Assembly: GCA_024180945.1 (NCBI GenBank)
Contig: JAKSGN010000003.1
Location: forward strand, 186,001 to 250,000
Reading direction: 5' to 3'
Origin: Macrophomina tecta
Lineage: Eukaryota > Ascomycota > Dothideomycetes > Botryosphaeriales > Botryosphaeriaceae
Length of the DNA stretch: 64,000 bases
Shown: piece after piece, positions 42,463 to 57,103 of the stretch
Layout: every line of letters starts with the position of its first letter
Numbering within the stretch: the first letter of the stretch is position 1
Program-made: the position numbers and the translations under genes
Notes under the pieces: generated by a model
Told to the model about the DNA's origin: nothing
The model's input: only the letters and a program-made list of their open reading frames with translations
The model's database searches: none

Positions 42463-44330
42463 ATAGCAAATCCCTACCTGAAAACGTTCAGATCCATTCT
42501 TAGCGGCAAAGGACTCATTGAGGGTACTCTTGGTGCTGTTGCTGGTGCAGTCGGCGTTGAGGAGACGTTCGATTATGTCGTGATCGGAGGGGGTATGAAA
42601 GGCAATGCTATATGCATGCGGCTTGCCGAGGCCGGCTTCTCCGTTGCCATCCTCGAGGCTGGCGCATACTGTGTTATTAGATAGCCAGTCTTGGGTATGA
42701 CACAGGCGGGTGGGGTTCTGGGGATTGGTGCTTCTCCCTCGGATTCGGATCCGCTGTAGACTGGGCGTTTGTAACAGAGCCCCAGGCCTCAATGAACAAC
42801 AGGAAGGTGCATTACACGTGTGGGGGGAATGCTTAGGCGGCTTGTATGTTTTGCACCTTGCCCGAGTATCCAATGATACTGATTAGGATTTGCAAAGGTC
42901 GGCTCTACTTTTCACTTTGGGCGAGATTGGGCTTACACTCGAGTAGGGGCTCTAAAAAGAGCTGTGACAAATAGACAGAAGCGGTCAGCTACGTGTCGCC
43001 CTTTTCAACCTGGTTTGAGAAGGCCTTCCTCGCCAGTGGTATGAACAAGACCAAGGACTTCAATAACGGGCACCTACTCGGCACACACTACGTCCAGACG
43101 ACAATCCGCGCATCTGATCAGACGCGGAGCAGCTCAACAGCGTACATCGGCGAGATGTTTGACAACAAAAATCTACGCGACTACATCATTACATTGGTCA
43201 GAAGATTTTGTTTGACGGTAGCAAAAAGGCGACTGGTGTGGAGGTTTGTCCCCCGGGCTTCCGTACAACATCAATGCGGCGAAAGAGGCCATTTTCTCTG
43301 CTGGCACGTTCCAGTCCCTTCAAATCCTCATGCTGTCAGGCATTGGACCAAAAGAAACGCTGGAACAGTATGATATCGAGGTGTTTGTTGTCGGACCTCC
43401 CTTTTGTTAGTCAGCACGTAAGTGGGCACGAGCATTTCCGGTCTACGACTATTGAGATGATCCTCAGATGTGGAACCACACAATGTTCGGCCCCGCGTAC
43501 GAAGTGAACATGGATTCGCTCGACCGCGTCCTCCACGACCCGCTGGTCCTGGCCAAGGCCCTGACGGATGACACCACCAAAGCCGAGGGCATCCTAACTT
43601 CCAACGTCGTCGAATTCATTGGCTGGGAGAGACTGCCAGACAAGTACCGCGCCAATTTATCAGAGAGCACTGTCGAAGCACTCAAAAAGTTTCCAGATGA
43701 CTGGCCTGAGGCTGAGATGAGTGTCGCTATCATTCTCGGGATCTCGTCCACTAATGCATCCTATAGCTCATATCCGGCAACGGCTATGTCGGCATCTTCA
43801 GCCTTCCTGTCCTCCAGCAGCCTCTTAGCGGCAAGCAGTACGCAACCACTCTCGGCGACATAACAGCGTCCTTGTCGCGCGGCAACGTGAGCATCTATTC
43901 CTCTTCCACATCTGACCTTCCCCTCATCAACACGGCCTGGCTGTCGCGTCCAGCAGACCAGCAGCTGGCCATCGGGGCTGTTCCGGCGGATGCGTGACAT
44001 CTGGGAAAGCACGGCCATGGCGCCTCCATTGGCCGGCACGGCAGGCGAGGACTGGCCGGGCAAGTACGAGAGCGGCTAGGAGCTTCTGGAGACCATCAAA
44101 GAGGCGGCGATAACGATCTGGCACGCGGCAGGAAGGTGCAAGATGGGCAAGAAGGAGGACAAGGAGGCGGTGATGGACAGCGCGGCGAGGGTCTTCGGGG
44201 TGGAGGGTCTCCGGGCTGTGAATGCGAGATCATTTCCTCGTCTGTCGCCAGGCCATCCGTCTTCGAGGATCAATGCGCTGGAGGAGAAGATTGCGGCGAA
44301 TATCACGGCGGGGGTGCAGGAGCGGGCTTC
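42463..44330 (+). pseudogene. GMC (glucose-methanol-choline) oxidoreductase pseudogene
   Basis: Successive forward frames give the whole family in order. DYVVIGGG...RLAEAGFSVAILEAG is the FAD-binding loop. Then come [71 protein letters not shown] (GMC signature 2 region) and WNHTMFGPAYEV. The C-terminal block IWHAAGRCKMG...FGVEGLRAVNARSFPRLSPGHPSS contains the catalytic His region. Many stops and frame changes interrupt it (for example TAG in KYESG-stop near 44078, stops near 42680, and shifts near 43200, 43400, 43760 and 44000). Introns explain only a few. GMC enzymes are flavoproteins oxidising alcohols or aryl alcohols and are frequent in polyketide clusters. Confidence 0.85.
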
Positions 44331-45259
44331 TTGCTGGAGGCGTGGATGGCTGGGTGGAGCTGGCGTGCAGCTACACATGGTTCAATTTCTTTCCTTATGA
44401 TTTGCAAGCTTTCTGTTCAGATATTGGGTTCCTGCGAGATTGACATCAAGATTCTAAGCCGACACCACCGATGTCGACGCGTTGATCTCTTCTGGCAGAG
44501 ATGGAAGATCGTTGGGGACGTAAAGATGAAACCATTTGGATGGCCGGACTCCCAAATTGATATCTGCAAATGCACGGCCTCTATAATGATGAAATCTTCT
44601 CCACGCAGGAGTGTTTGTTGCTTTTGAGAGTTGCAGACGGTTGAGCGGTGGCGAGGAGGGGAGCCCCAGACGCGTTTATGTTATGTCGACGCGCTTCTCC
44701 ATTCGTCTTAGCGCGCACGTGACAAAAATCGCACGAGCCATCCCCAACCTCTCGACGCCGCGCTCTCTGCCTCTCTCTCCCTAACATCCTCTCCTCTCAT
44801 CTCTACCGCACTGCACACCGCCCGCCATCATCAATCCATCTACACGCCACAACCGACCACCCACCCGCTGCCGCTGCTGCCCACGAACCTGATCGCTTGG
44901 ACCGCCGCGGCGAGAGTTCCGGACGCGCACAAGCAGGCCAGCTGTTCCAGCCAGATCTGGGGTCTGTAGGATATCCATCCGTTTGTGTCTCTGGTTGCTC
45001 CGACGGCGTTCCGGGCCGCTTCAGGGGTGGGAAGGGCAGTGTGCAGTCACCCCGTTCCCATCATCACACTGTCGCTGGAGGGGGGCTGGTGGAGCGAAGG
45101 CTGCTCGGAGGCGCGTCGTTCCTCAAAAGGCCTGGGTGGGTGGGCAACATTGCGCACTGAGCCGTGCGCGGGAATCTGCTTTTCCTTCATCACGCCCAGT
45201 CTTCTAACGTCTTTGGCCCGTTGAGGCTGCTTGTACATAGTCTTGAATGAATCTCCACC
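44331..45259. other. Intergenic region / CT-rich promoter
   Basis: Contains the decayed 3' edge of the GMC relic and then a pyrimidine-rich stretch (about 44755-44835, CTCTCTGCCTCTCTCTCCC-like). This stretch is typical of strong fungal promoters, ahead of the coiled-coil gene. Confidence 0.5.
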
Positions 45260-46444
45260 ATGGCCTCGCAACCCCTTGACGATCCCTTCTCTGTCTCCAC
45301 TCCCGTGATCGCTGAATGGCGCGGGGACGATGTGCGATGTCTAGGAACTAGCCCCCAGCCGCTCTCGCTTGAGCTCCGTATCCATGGTGCTGAGAGGCAG
45401 GCCTCGCTGAAGCTCCGGCTATCTCTCGCTCTGTCCGATTACCGGAAGAAGAGGAACATATACCTGCTCGTCCACCCCGAGCGAGTCCTCGAAGCCCGTC
45501 CCTACGACGGCCCCGTCCCCGACCGAATCCGGGCCGACTTCACGAAGAACAAGGGGGCTGAGGACGCTGTCGGCGTCGGCTTCAGACTGAAGGAGCAGAG
45601 CGTCGTCCTCGCTCAGTCAGGAACGAGCACGCAGCCGAAGCGAGGCTCTTCGGCATACGCCCTCGAGTCGTTGGGCTCGCTCAGTCGCGCCACCTCTTTC
45701 GTACTATACGTCTCCAAATCCAGCTTCGAGGACTGGCAGCTCGAAAGCCTGTATAGCCTGGCCGACGGCGATTTTAGACTAGCCAGCGGCGAGCTCGAGA
45801 GTCTGTACGGAGGAAAAGGCGCAACAATCGTTCCACAAACTGTAGACGGCGCTGGCAGCCCGCCGTCATACGACGAGCTTGCCCTATCGCCACCTCCTCA
45901 ACTTGGAGTCTCAGCGGAGCCCTCGGCAGCATCAGGTCCGCCTGTCAAAAAGAGGAAATACAATGCCGAGGCTACCGATTCCAAAGCCCCAGCGTGGAGA
46001 GCGGCTATCCAGCAAAGATTAGACGCTCTGACCGAGATGGTCGGCGAGGTCCGCAAGGAGATAGCATCGGCCGCCGCGCCAGCCGTGGAGACGCAGGGCC
46101 TGTCCGCCCACGTGAACGATCTGGCATCGCAACTCGATTTCCTACGCGACCAAGTCTCGTCGATGGAGCAGAGGCTGGAGAAGAAATTCGAGGAGAAGCT
46201 CGAGAGCAGGCTGGCCGAGGCGACCGACGACATTGTGGAGCAGTTCGAGCAGCGCCTCGAGAAGCGCATGGAGGAGATCTCAGATGATATGGAGGACCGC
46301 TTCCATCAGCACGACCAGGAATGGGAGGTCAAACTGGATGACACGTTGATCGATATGAAAGAGGAGGCGCGACAGCGTGTCAACGAGGAGATGTTGACGG
46401 TGGAGGATTCGATAAGAGCGGATATTAGACATGCTTTGTCGTGA
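45260..46444 (+). CDS. Conserved-looking hypothetical protein with C-terminal coiled coil (394 aa)
   Basis: Single exon. The N-terminal part (about 1-185) looks like a folded beta-rich domain (TPVIAEWRGDDVRCL...LSLELRIHG, FVLYVSKSSFEDWQLESLYSLADGDFRL). A Pro/Ser-rich linker carrying a nuclear-localisation-like patch PVKKRKYN (about 232-239) follows. About residues 250-394 form a long acidic/basic heptad helix, with runs such as LEKKFEEKLESRLAE and FEQRLEKRMEEISDDMEDRFHQHDQEW. I do not recognise a named family. The layout suggests a nuclear, self-associating protein, and the function is unknown. The codon pattern is GC-rich and clean, unlike the neighbouring relics, marking the return to conventional genome. 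Confidence 0.85.
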   Translation: MASQPLDDPFSVSTPVIAEWRGDDVRCLGTSPQPLSLELRIHGAERQASLKLRLSLALSDYRKKRNIYLLVHPERVLEARPYDGPVPDRIRADFTKNKGAEDAVGVGFRLKEQSVVLAQSGTSTQPKRGSSAYALESLGSLSRATSFVLYVSKSSFEDWQLESLYSLADGDFRLASGELESLYGGKGATIVPQTVDGAGSPPSYDELALSPPPQLGVSAEPSAASGPPVKKRKYNAEATDSKAPAWRAAIQQRLDALTEMVGEVRKEIASAAAPAVETQGLSAHVNDLASQLDFLRDQVSSMEQRLEKKFEEKLESRLAEATDDIVEQFEQRLEKRMEEISDDMEDRFHQHDQEWEVKLDDTLIDMKEEARQRVNEEMLTVEDSIRADIRHALS

Positions 46445-48743
46445 ATATTGTATTTTTGGAAAGGAATAATATCAAGACTTCCAGCCGGCTGTTTTCGCAG
46501 TTTTACTTTGTTCATCCGCGCCATGATACCCAGGTATGGTTCTTGACTGACTTCATCCACCGGAAAGTAACTATATACTCAACTCAAATAAGAACTTATT
46601 TTAGCAGCATCTACTTCGAACGTCGCCCTGCTCATCTCCCATGTCTACAGGTGTACGCACAAGCTACTTTCCGTGGCCAGTTTAAGCACTCGTTCAGCCG
46701 GGAGCATAATACGGAATTCTTCTTACAGTCGAGTTCATGCAACTGCCTCGATCCATTCCCCCATTGGCTTCAGGGAGCCAGTATGAATATCATTGAAAGC
46801 TTGCTAGATCAAACTGACAGCTTGCATCCGTTCACCGACCTTCCACGTCGCGAAGCAGTCTGGCAGAGTAAACAAAACTTCTCCCACACAAGCACTTTCC
46901 CAGGCAGGGACTTGTCTCTGGGGCTCACGTCATGCGAGAGCGTGCCGAAACGCGCCTAAATGCAGGGTCTGTTTCTTGAAGCGATGCAAAAAACGTAAGA
47001 ATGTCGCATATTAGATTGCAGAGTGCGGTTCAAGCCTGTTTCGGGAATGTTGCGCCGGTGTACTTGCAGGTACTCGCACCAGCGCCCCTGCGGAGTCTAC
47101 CGGAAACACGGTGACAAGGGCGAGCTTCCCATCAGAAAGGTTTTTCGAGAAGTTTTGGCGGTTTGCTTTCTCGTCGGGCCCTTTTCCCTAGTCCATCAGG
47201 AGGGGAGGGCGGCTACAACTGTATGCATTCGCTCCAAGCCGCAAGAATAGCCTTTGGGATCGGCACGTGTTTCATATATCCTGACTTCGGCCATAACACC
47301 AATGTTTGTCGACAAGGAGCTTACCGGTCCTCTTTCTCATCAACGCCGACGGAAAGAAAAAAGTACGATAAAGACCGAACCTGCGTGGGAAGTGCAAGGT
47401 ATACCGAAAGAAGTCTCGGCCGGGTCCGAGGTCGCTTGCGCTCGATGATAGGACGAGAAGGTTGGAAAAAGCCTGTGGAGAATCAAAATCAAGTTCTCGG
47501 TGTTGCAGAGTCTTCGGCTCTTCAGCGTGAGCCGTACTTGCCTGCTGTGCTCATCGGGATCTTGCGGCGAGGCAGACGGCAAAATGGAGAGCGAAAGTCG
47601 ATGGGCACGTGGGCAGAGTTGGGCTACCGGCCACGCGAGTATTCCTCAATAGACCTTAATGCGAACAACGAGTAAAATAGCAAGGAGTAGACATAGAATT
47701 CTGGGGAAACCCCGACATCACTACGGCAGAGACCTCGCAACGAGAGCGCCGACAATCCGTAACGAGGCCTGGACCCAAGCCCGCCAGCCGATTTAAAGAG
47801 GAGCAAAACCCGTAGGGTCGAACGCACACAGCCATTTTTCCGATCCACATGTGCATCGTATTGAGGCACTCTGGCTAGCCGTGGCGATCCGCGTGCCCAA
47901 GGTTAGAGAACTTGCACACATCTGACTGATCGGGATCGTCTCGCGCGACGCAATTGGCCAGTCACGAGCACCTTCACGTTAAACAGCAGTCTATTTAGTC
48001 TTTTCATCGCTGCTGCCGTGATCTCGTGTGGCCCTTTTAGAGTTAGCGGGGCTGCAAGATGCGGCAATCCGTGACGAAAACTCAAAAAGAAAAAAAAAAA
48101 AAAAAAAGAGTTGAGGGCATCCAGCAACTGCAAGAGAGAAAGTGCCCGATCCAGGCGAACCGCACCATTACCGTCGAGGGCCGTTTCTCCGAACAAGCTC
48201 GAACACGTGGCGGGCGGAGGGCGGATGAGCTTCCGGGAGCCGGGATACGACAGTGGTGTTGATGAAAGCTGGTTGCTGCCATGCAACAGCCGACCGGCCA
48301 CCACGGCCCGCGAGGCGTGCGTCGGATGGCTCATCAGACGCGGCCTCCGGGCGATGAAACCCCTCACCATGTCATATATGTGGCTCTTAGAAAGCGTTAT
48401 GCTGGTCAAAAAGTGCCACGGCCATGACTGAACCGGACACGGTTATACATCCAAGAACTATATGAAACTCCGAATAATCCAGCGTCCAAAATACCCCAAA
48501 GAGAAGACAGAGGGGCAGAGTAGGTCGAGTGTTCCATTGCACAGCATCTCAAAGCCAGTGAACGACCGTTGTGGCGTCCGAGTTACTCCCATCTATGCGG
48601 ACCAAGAAAAAAAAAAAAAAAAAAAAAAAAAACTCCCAAAACCAAGTGATCCCAAATCGAACGAAGAAGGAGACTGAGAACAGGGCGAACCCAACCCATA
48701 CTTTTTGTTTCCCTTCCCACTCCCGAACTCGCTAAAAATGTAT
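46445..48743. other. Long intergenic region with two poly-A tracts
   Basis: 2.3 kb without a supported gene; overlapping ORFs (46441-46959, 47163-47675, 47903-48409) have no recognisable motifs. Poly-A tracts at 48091-48107 and 48607-48632. Convergent 3' flanks of the coiled-coil and AlcR-like genes. Confidence 0.5.
48607..48632. repeat. Poly-A tract (26 bases)
   Basis: Uninterrupted A run in non-coding DNA downstream of the AlcR-like gene. Confidence 0.95.
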
Positions 48744-51700
48744 TCAGAGTGAAGCATACACCGAGTGGTTATCCCAACCCTGCCACGGACTATAGAAATT
48801 CGAATCGACCGTCGTCCGGCGTGAGCTCGACGGCTGCGCTGCGCTATTCTGCCGTGATGATGATGATGAGGAGGAGGAGGATGACGACAATTTCCGAGAC
48901 TTGCCCTTCAGGCTGTTGGAGAGGAAGGTGGCGGCGAGGAAAGCCATGTCGGACTTGCGACCCAGGTACCACAGGGCCTTGATGCAGAACTCGCAGCGGC
49001 GCATGTACTCGTTGGCGGCGTTCATGTTGATGGGAATGCTGCCCGGCGGCAGCTGCGAGGGCACGGGGATTGAGTCGAGCAGCACGCGGGCGGCCTTGGC
49101 GAACGAGCGCACGAGTACGACGGTCCACGGCTCCGTGAGCAGCGCGCCCTTGTTGACGGCGAAGTGGTACTCGCGCGCCTTGGCGAACGAGGCGTCCGCA
49201 CTGGGCGACGACACGCGGCCCAGGTCCGACACGGCCAGCGCGTTCTCCTTCCTGAGCATGATGCAGAGCCGCGACTGCTCCCGCTGCTTGCGCTGCAGCT
49301 CCAGACCCATCTCGCCCTCGTCGATCCGTTGGATCATGTCGGCGAGGCTCAGAGCCGCGAGGTGCCAGTGGCCGGCCAGGATGACGTACCAGGACTGGAT
49401 GCGGGCGGGCAGGTTGTCATGGTCGTTGATGCAGTCGACGAAAAACTGTCCGTACGTGTGGTTCCAGTGCTGGTATACCTTGATCGACTCCATGATGGCG
49501 GCCTCCATCTTCTCCGGCTTGGTCGTCACGCGCGACATGAGTGTTTGGAGGCGGGCGACTTTTCTGTAGAGCAACACCTTGACGGGTGCGGCATTGCACA
49601 GCGTTGTTGCAGCCTCCTCGTAAGAACACGGCCATCTCGGGATCCCCTGGTTCCACCGCAGCTGTTTAGGCTTCAGGAATAAATCGCCCCAGAGATCCGA
49701 CTGTGGCTCCTCCGGTAAAGTGGACGAAAAGGCGCCGTCCGTGAATAGATCGCCGCTGGAGCTGCCGCCAAAGGGGTTCTGTGCTTGGTTCACGTTCCGA
49801 CCGTTGCGTCCGTGGGGCTTGGATCGGTCGGGGTATATTTTGCTGTCCTTGTCGGAGACGATGAGAGGTCGATCGTTCATGACGGCCGAGAGCGTATCAA
49901 ACATGACGCAGAGCCAGAACATCATGTCGAAGGTCTGGAGAGATTGTTAGCACACGCACGCCAGGCAGACTATGCACACATACTTTGCGATCGACAGAGT
50001 CCAGTTTGCTGGCTGGGGTTGTGGAACCGTTCCTACCCATCATACGATGCAGTTTGGCCCGGTTTGCAAAGACCTGTCTGGTTGCAGTTTCAAGGAACAC
50101 TGGGGGCCCCTCAGCGTCGATGATGTCGTCCAACTTGGATGTGTCTTCGCCCTCGAAGTTCGCGGAGTCTACGTATTGGTCGAGGTTCAGAGGCTTCTGG
50201 GTGAACGAAAAGATGATGTGCGCAAGCACGACGCGGAAGGATTCACACTCGGCCGCATCCTGGAGAGCGCGGCGAGCCTGGTGCCAGAAAGACTCCTGCA
50301 GCATTCTGTCGAACTCGCCATCAAGCGGAAAAGCCGAGCCGTCAATACCCCCAGAATACTCGGCAGAACTGCGCTGGCTTCCTTGCGCCCATTGCGTGGC
50401 AAAAGCCATGATGGAAAGCTGCAGAGCCTTGGAAGCGGCGCGGTCCTCGCTCGGGCTCATCGGTTTGTTGCGTGTTTTTGCCCAAGACTTGTCGAGATGG
50501 CACACGCGGTGCACTATTCGATTTCCCTGCAGCTCCATTAGCGCCTCCAGCGGCCTGAAATGGCGGTAGGGCCTCACCCAGGACGGGCCCCATACTTCTG
50601 ACAACGATTCGCCATTGTCTCCAGGTGCTGCTATCATCTGGTAAGTGTACGGACATGTCTTCTCCGTCAACCAGCAGGACAAGGCGTTCTCGAAACTGTC
50701 GTGATACACCTTCCACAGCCCCTTCGTCAACATGGCGTGGTTCATGGTTGACGATAGCCGGCTCTGCACGTTCGAGGGTTGCAGATGTTCCAGGAAACTG
50801 TTGAAGCTGGCGGCGGACGGGCTTTGTGCCCTGCTTTGACTGATGCTATTCCGCCACGGCATGAGCTCGGTGTGGGCTGCTTCAGTCAAGACGTCTTCCA
50901 CCCCCTGCTCGACGCTCTCCGGGCTTTCTTCATTTTCATCGCACTCCCACGCCGTCCCCGGCATGTACAGGTCGTTGGACGACTGGCCAGAGGAAGAGGT
51001 CGAGGGTGCGGCGGAAAAGAAGGCGGGGTTGTACTCGGGGTTTTGCAGATCCTGGTGCTGGATGTCGTCGAAATTAAAGCCGTCGTCCAGCGGGTCAATC
51101 GCCGTCCGCATCGGCAGACAGTCGTAACCAGAGGCCGGCCATTGCTCGGCAGAGGGGGCGTTGTGGGCGGCGGCGGCGGCGGCGACGGCGGAGAGGTGGC
51201 TTTGAGGTGGGAGAAGCGAGGCAAGCACTTGATCGTCGACGGGCGGGGAGTAAGGGTACGAATAGGCGCCGCGCAACGGGCCTCCAGCTGCTGCGGCGGC
51301 CGGGTGCTGATCAGAGGTCGCGACGGCCGTGCGAGAGTCCCGCGGCCGCGTCGAGCTGGCCGTCGCGGAAGTGATGCTGGCGGCGGAGGGGGGCGGCTGC
51401 GGAGCGGGCTTGGGCGTCTCCTCCAGCTTCGGCGCTTGGCCGGGAGTCGTCGAGAAGTCGCCGCGCGGGCGCAGCGAGGCACGATGGACGGCTCGCAGCC
51501 ATTGCAGGGTGCAGTTCTTGCCGGTCCGCTTGCAATTCGAGCACGGCCCGAGGGCGGTGATGTCGTCCGAGTTTCCGCCTGCGCGAGAGCAGTTATGAGC
51601 TACAGCGTCGTCGATGCAATTTCTCTTCCCGTCTTACCCGGCTCTTTTGCGAAGGCGACGTCGCAGGCGCGCTTGCCCTTGCGGCATTGGTCGCAACTCC

Positions 51701-51797
51701 GGTGCTGGCGGCGGCCGGTCTTGAACCCGGCCTTCATCGGCTGCTGTTGCGTCTGCTGCGTCGTCGAGAAGTCGCACACGGGCTGCGGATGGGACAT
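48744..51797 (-). CDS. alcR: AlcR-like Zn2Cys6 transcriptional activator (3 exons, 981 aa)
   Basis: Minus-strand exons 51797-51638, 51578-49984 and 49934-48744. The start MSHPQPVCDF is chosen over an in-frame ATG at 51935 because the zinc cluster then lies near the N-terminus as in AlcR. The binuclear cluster reads RSCDQCRKGKRAC, a 20-residue loop, then CSNCKRTGKNC. This long loop is an AlcR peculiarity (16 residues in Aspergillus nidulans) and is split here by intron 1. Downstream blocks KGLWKVYHDSFENALSCWLTE, RIQSWYVILAGHWHLAALSLAD and EPWTVVLVRSFAKAA also match AlcR. Low-complexity Ala and Ser runs occur, including 12 serines near the C-terminus. AlcR is the ethanol-regulon activator that switches on alcohol and aldehyde dehydrogenases. 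The orthologue or a paralogue with another target set cannot be separated here. Confidence 0.85.
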
Positions 51798-53711
51798 GAT
51801 GTCGGCTCGTCGGCGGCATGCGAGTGACGTGGTAAGCGGGTCTTCAGGCGGCGGGGCCCCTGGATCAGTTATAAGACGATGCGCTGCTAGCCTCATCCTG
51901 ACTCGAGCGACCACTGCCCACGGACAGATAAACACCCGGGATCAAGCCCTCGAGGCGTGGAGAATGCGGGGAAGGCCGCGCGCTCTGCTGATTGGGCTGC
52001 CCTTCGTAGCCCGCACACTTTAGCTCAATCGATCAGCACGCGTCCCGCGATTCCTGGTACTCCTAAGTGCAAAGGAGTACCCGTGACGCCTCATCGTCTC
52101 GACCCTGCCGCCCCTCCATTGGCCAGCCCTCGCCCCTTTTGAGCCCGTGCAGGCAGATCCCGCTCGCATCAGGGAGGCGTCTCTCCGCTCCTAACCAGCT
52201 TGAGACGCCTGTTTCCTTTCTGGAGGCGCTGGTGTCTTCAGTCGTCGGCCAGCTGAAGAGCGCGACACGTGGCCCGGTTCGTGCCACATCCATGATGCAC
52301 TTAATAAGACTATCGCCAGGAAGGATGCATGTCTTCTCGGCGCTTCTAAGCCGCCGGCGGCGGGATGGGCGGGAGCCCAGATCACATCCACGTGGAGCTT
52401 CCGCCCCTATTATTACCTTCGGAAGTGGCAGTGTTCCCGCGTAGCGGCGGCTCTCCAGTCGCTTATTTGGTTGCTGCAGAGGATGAAGCTTACTCTTGCC
52501 GTTGGCATCGACGTGACGCGAGGAGTCTCGGGACGAAGAAGTTTTGCGTTCGGGCTGAAGCCCTACTGGTCGCAGCTATACAGCCGGCGTGATCGTCTCT
52601 ACCGCAACATCACCGCTAAATCCCGGACCCGCGCGGCTCGAATCCTTTCCAGAACCTCGGGGGGGAAAGGTCTATTCAAACCCGTGGTAGTGAGCTGCGA
52701 GCTGTTGGAGAGCGCGGCCGCCAATCTCCACCATGTGGGCGTTATGCAGGGTCCAGACTCCGTGCTTGGTTTTTCGTTCTCTCTGCCGCTCGGCGAAACT
52801 TTCCCTCCCCGGGCTCAGTATTTCAGCCATCCCGCCTCCAGCAAGATCTAGAGCGCGACCGGTGAGGCTGAAGCACAAGAATCATCTCCACGCCATGTTT
52901 GTGGGACTGCACCCTCCTGCGTTGGGTCACAACTTACATGTGTCGGGGAATTTCCAGGGCTTGTTGAACTTGGCAGGATTTCCCCGTGGGATGGCATCCG
53001 AGACCTGAAAATATGCCGACCCCGCCATGCCTCCTTAGCGTGCTGTGCATTGCGGCTCTGATAAGTAGACAGATGCGAGCGAACCGCGATTGAAGCTACG
53101 GTTTGGTCTGGACGATATGTCGTAGACACCCTCGCCTTCCCGCGGGAAAACGGCCCGACGATCACCTACATCATCATGTACACAAGGGCGATATGGATTC
53201 AGGCACGGTTGGTCCACTATTTGCGCAAGCGATGGGATCCATCGGAGAAACGTCTCCACTGATGCCGCAAGAGTGAGCAAATGCTGCTGGCGGGCCGGCT
53301 TGCCTGGAGATACCCCGATGAAGCAGTCGGAGCCGGGCAAGAGGGTAAGTCTGGTCTAGAGATTACATTACTCTTCGGGAACTTTTCCGCCGTCTTTTGG
53401 GATACAGCGGATGGTTCTTAATGCCGTCTTGTGTGTGTCGTGTTCACATGCAACGGGTTGATACTGATCTCGTTAGCGCTAGAAGAACGTCCAGGTTGAA
53501 ACGCATTCCACGCGCGTGACTTCATGCATCATTGCCCCAAGGTAGAACGAGCATACATTATCCTACTGATACAGAATATGAGGGACAGAAAATGGTGACT
53601 CGTGAGGCGCGCGTCGGAAATGAGATAGCTGCTGCCCTGCAATCACTGGGCAATGACAAGTAGAGACAGGACATCCGCATGCACATGTGCCGAAGAACAA
53701 CCCCAGAAAAT
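51798..53711. other. Intergenic region upstream of the AlcR-like gene
   Basis: About 1.9 kb with no supported gene; short ORFs without motifs. It holds the AlcR-like promoter; one TGCGG word occurs near 51965. Confidence 0.5.
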
Positions 53712-55840
<2,129 letters not shown>

Positions 55841-57103
55841 TTTGAAGGCGTGTGAATAGAGGAGAGAGCACTAATTTTGGAAATGGTTGCAGTTCAAGAA
55901 AACTCCAAGAGATTGGGATGTGGAGAGACATGCGATACCTGCTGGATGAAAGACCGAGAGATCAACATGGGGACTTTATAGATTGATGTTTCATGGAGGT
56001 TGCCCTCACCACGGCTCCGGTGCGGTTCGGCCGTTCTCATTTGCGGGTTCCATCATGGTGACCTGGCAGGCGGGTTGTCCGCAACGGCGCAGCAGCAGCG
56101 GCGGCGGCGGCGGCGGCGGAGGCGGGGAAACAGAGAAGAGGGGAAAGAGAGTCTACATCAGGAGATTCTGCAGTTGTTTGCCCAATTGCGCTCAAACGGC
56201 GTCCAGCCCTCTGCGGAAGCGTTCGAATACCTGCGGTTCCGCAAGTATTGAAAGAGGGGCCCACATCTCGCATTCTTGTAAGTGTACAGCTCGAGCTCTC
56301 CCCGCATGCCAAGCTTAGCACGCGGAGACAAGTGGGAGGGTCTCCTGCAGGGTGGATGCATACCTGGAGCTTTCCCCACAGCTACCCGGATTCGGATCCG
56401 CAGCGAGCACAGGGCGACCATCGTGTCCTCCTTTTGGAACCCGGCCGACTTATCCGCGGCCCGCCGACGAACCCGGAGGCGGGCTTGGTAGCCTTCTATT
56501 GTTAATTTTTTTTTTTTCTTTTTTGGTTTTGGACCAGCGAATAGCGCGCCCTTTTGCATGTATCATGGAGCCCTGCATCGGCGCTGCGTTCGTACGTCAT
56601 GCGGAGAGCGGAAGCGGGGAATAAGCAATTGCGTGACCCTGGAGATCTATTGTTATGACGGCAGCACCAGGTGGTGAATATTAGTGTTTTGACACGTATT
56701 CAAGTCAGGCTGTCACAAATCCAAGTTATTACCAGGTGCGACGGTTTTGAAGCTGAACCGAGACAGCGACCGTATCGGGCGAAGATGGGCGACCCGACGG
56801 CGCATGAACCTTGTTCAAGACTGTGCCTAGCACTGCAATCTATCTCGCCTGCAGCTGGGATGGTTCGGCCCTAGGGTGTTGCTGCGGTTTAGCATGCTAC
56901 AGCAAAGGGTCGCAGCCAGCGCTTCTTTCCTCAGCTGTGGACAGGGCGGCAGACTACCAGCAACGCCTCAGTTGGTGTATAAGCTAGGCAACGTCTCATG
57001 TAACTTCGGATTTGCTACGTGGCCATGGACGGTCGTCCTTTTCTCAGCGAATGCTGACACTCAATGATAAGAACCGCACACTATATCAAAGCAATACACC
57101 GTC
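55841..57103. other. Bidirectional promoter region between BVMO and SDR
   Basis: No gene. Contains a CAG/CGG trinucleotide run (about 56088-56120) and a T-rich tract (56506-56525). Divergent promoters of the BVMO (minus) and SDR (plus) genes must lie here. Confidence 0.55.
56088..56120. repeat. CAG/CGG trinucleotide microsatellite
   Basis: CAGCAGCAG followed by repeated CGG in non-coding DNA. Confidence 0.9.

Noticed and set aside
46441..48409. Several ORFs of 75-172 codons between the coiled-coil and AlcR-like genes
   Set aside because: No domain, mutually overlapping, no consistent intron structure.
50779..52023. 414-codon plus-strand ORF over the AlcR-like 5' half
   Set aside because: Gly/Arg-rich antisense of the zinc-cluster gene.
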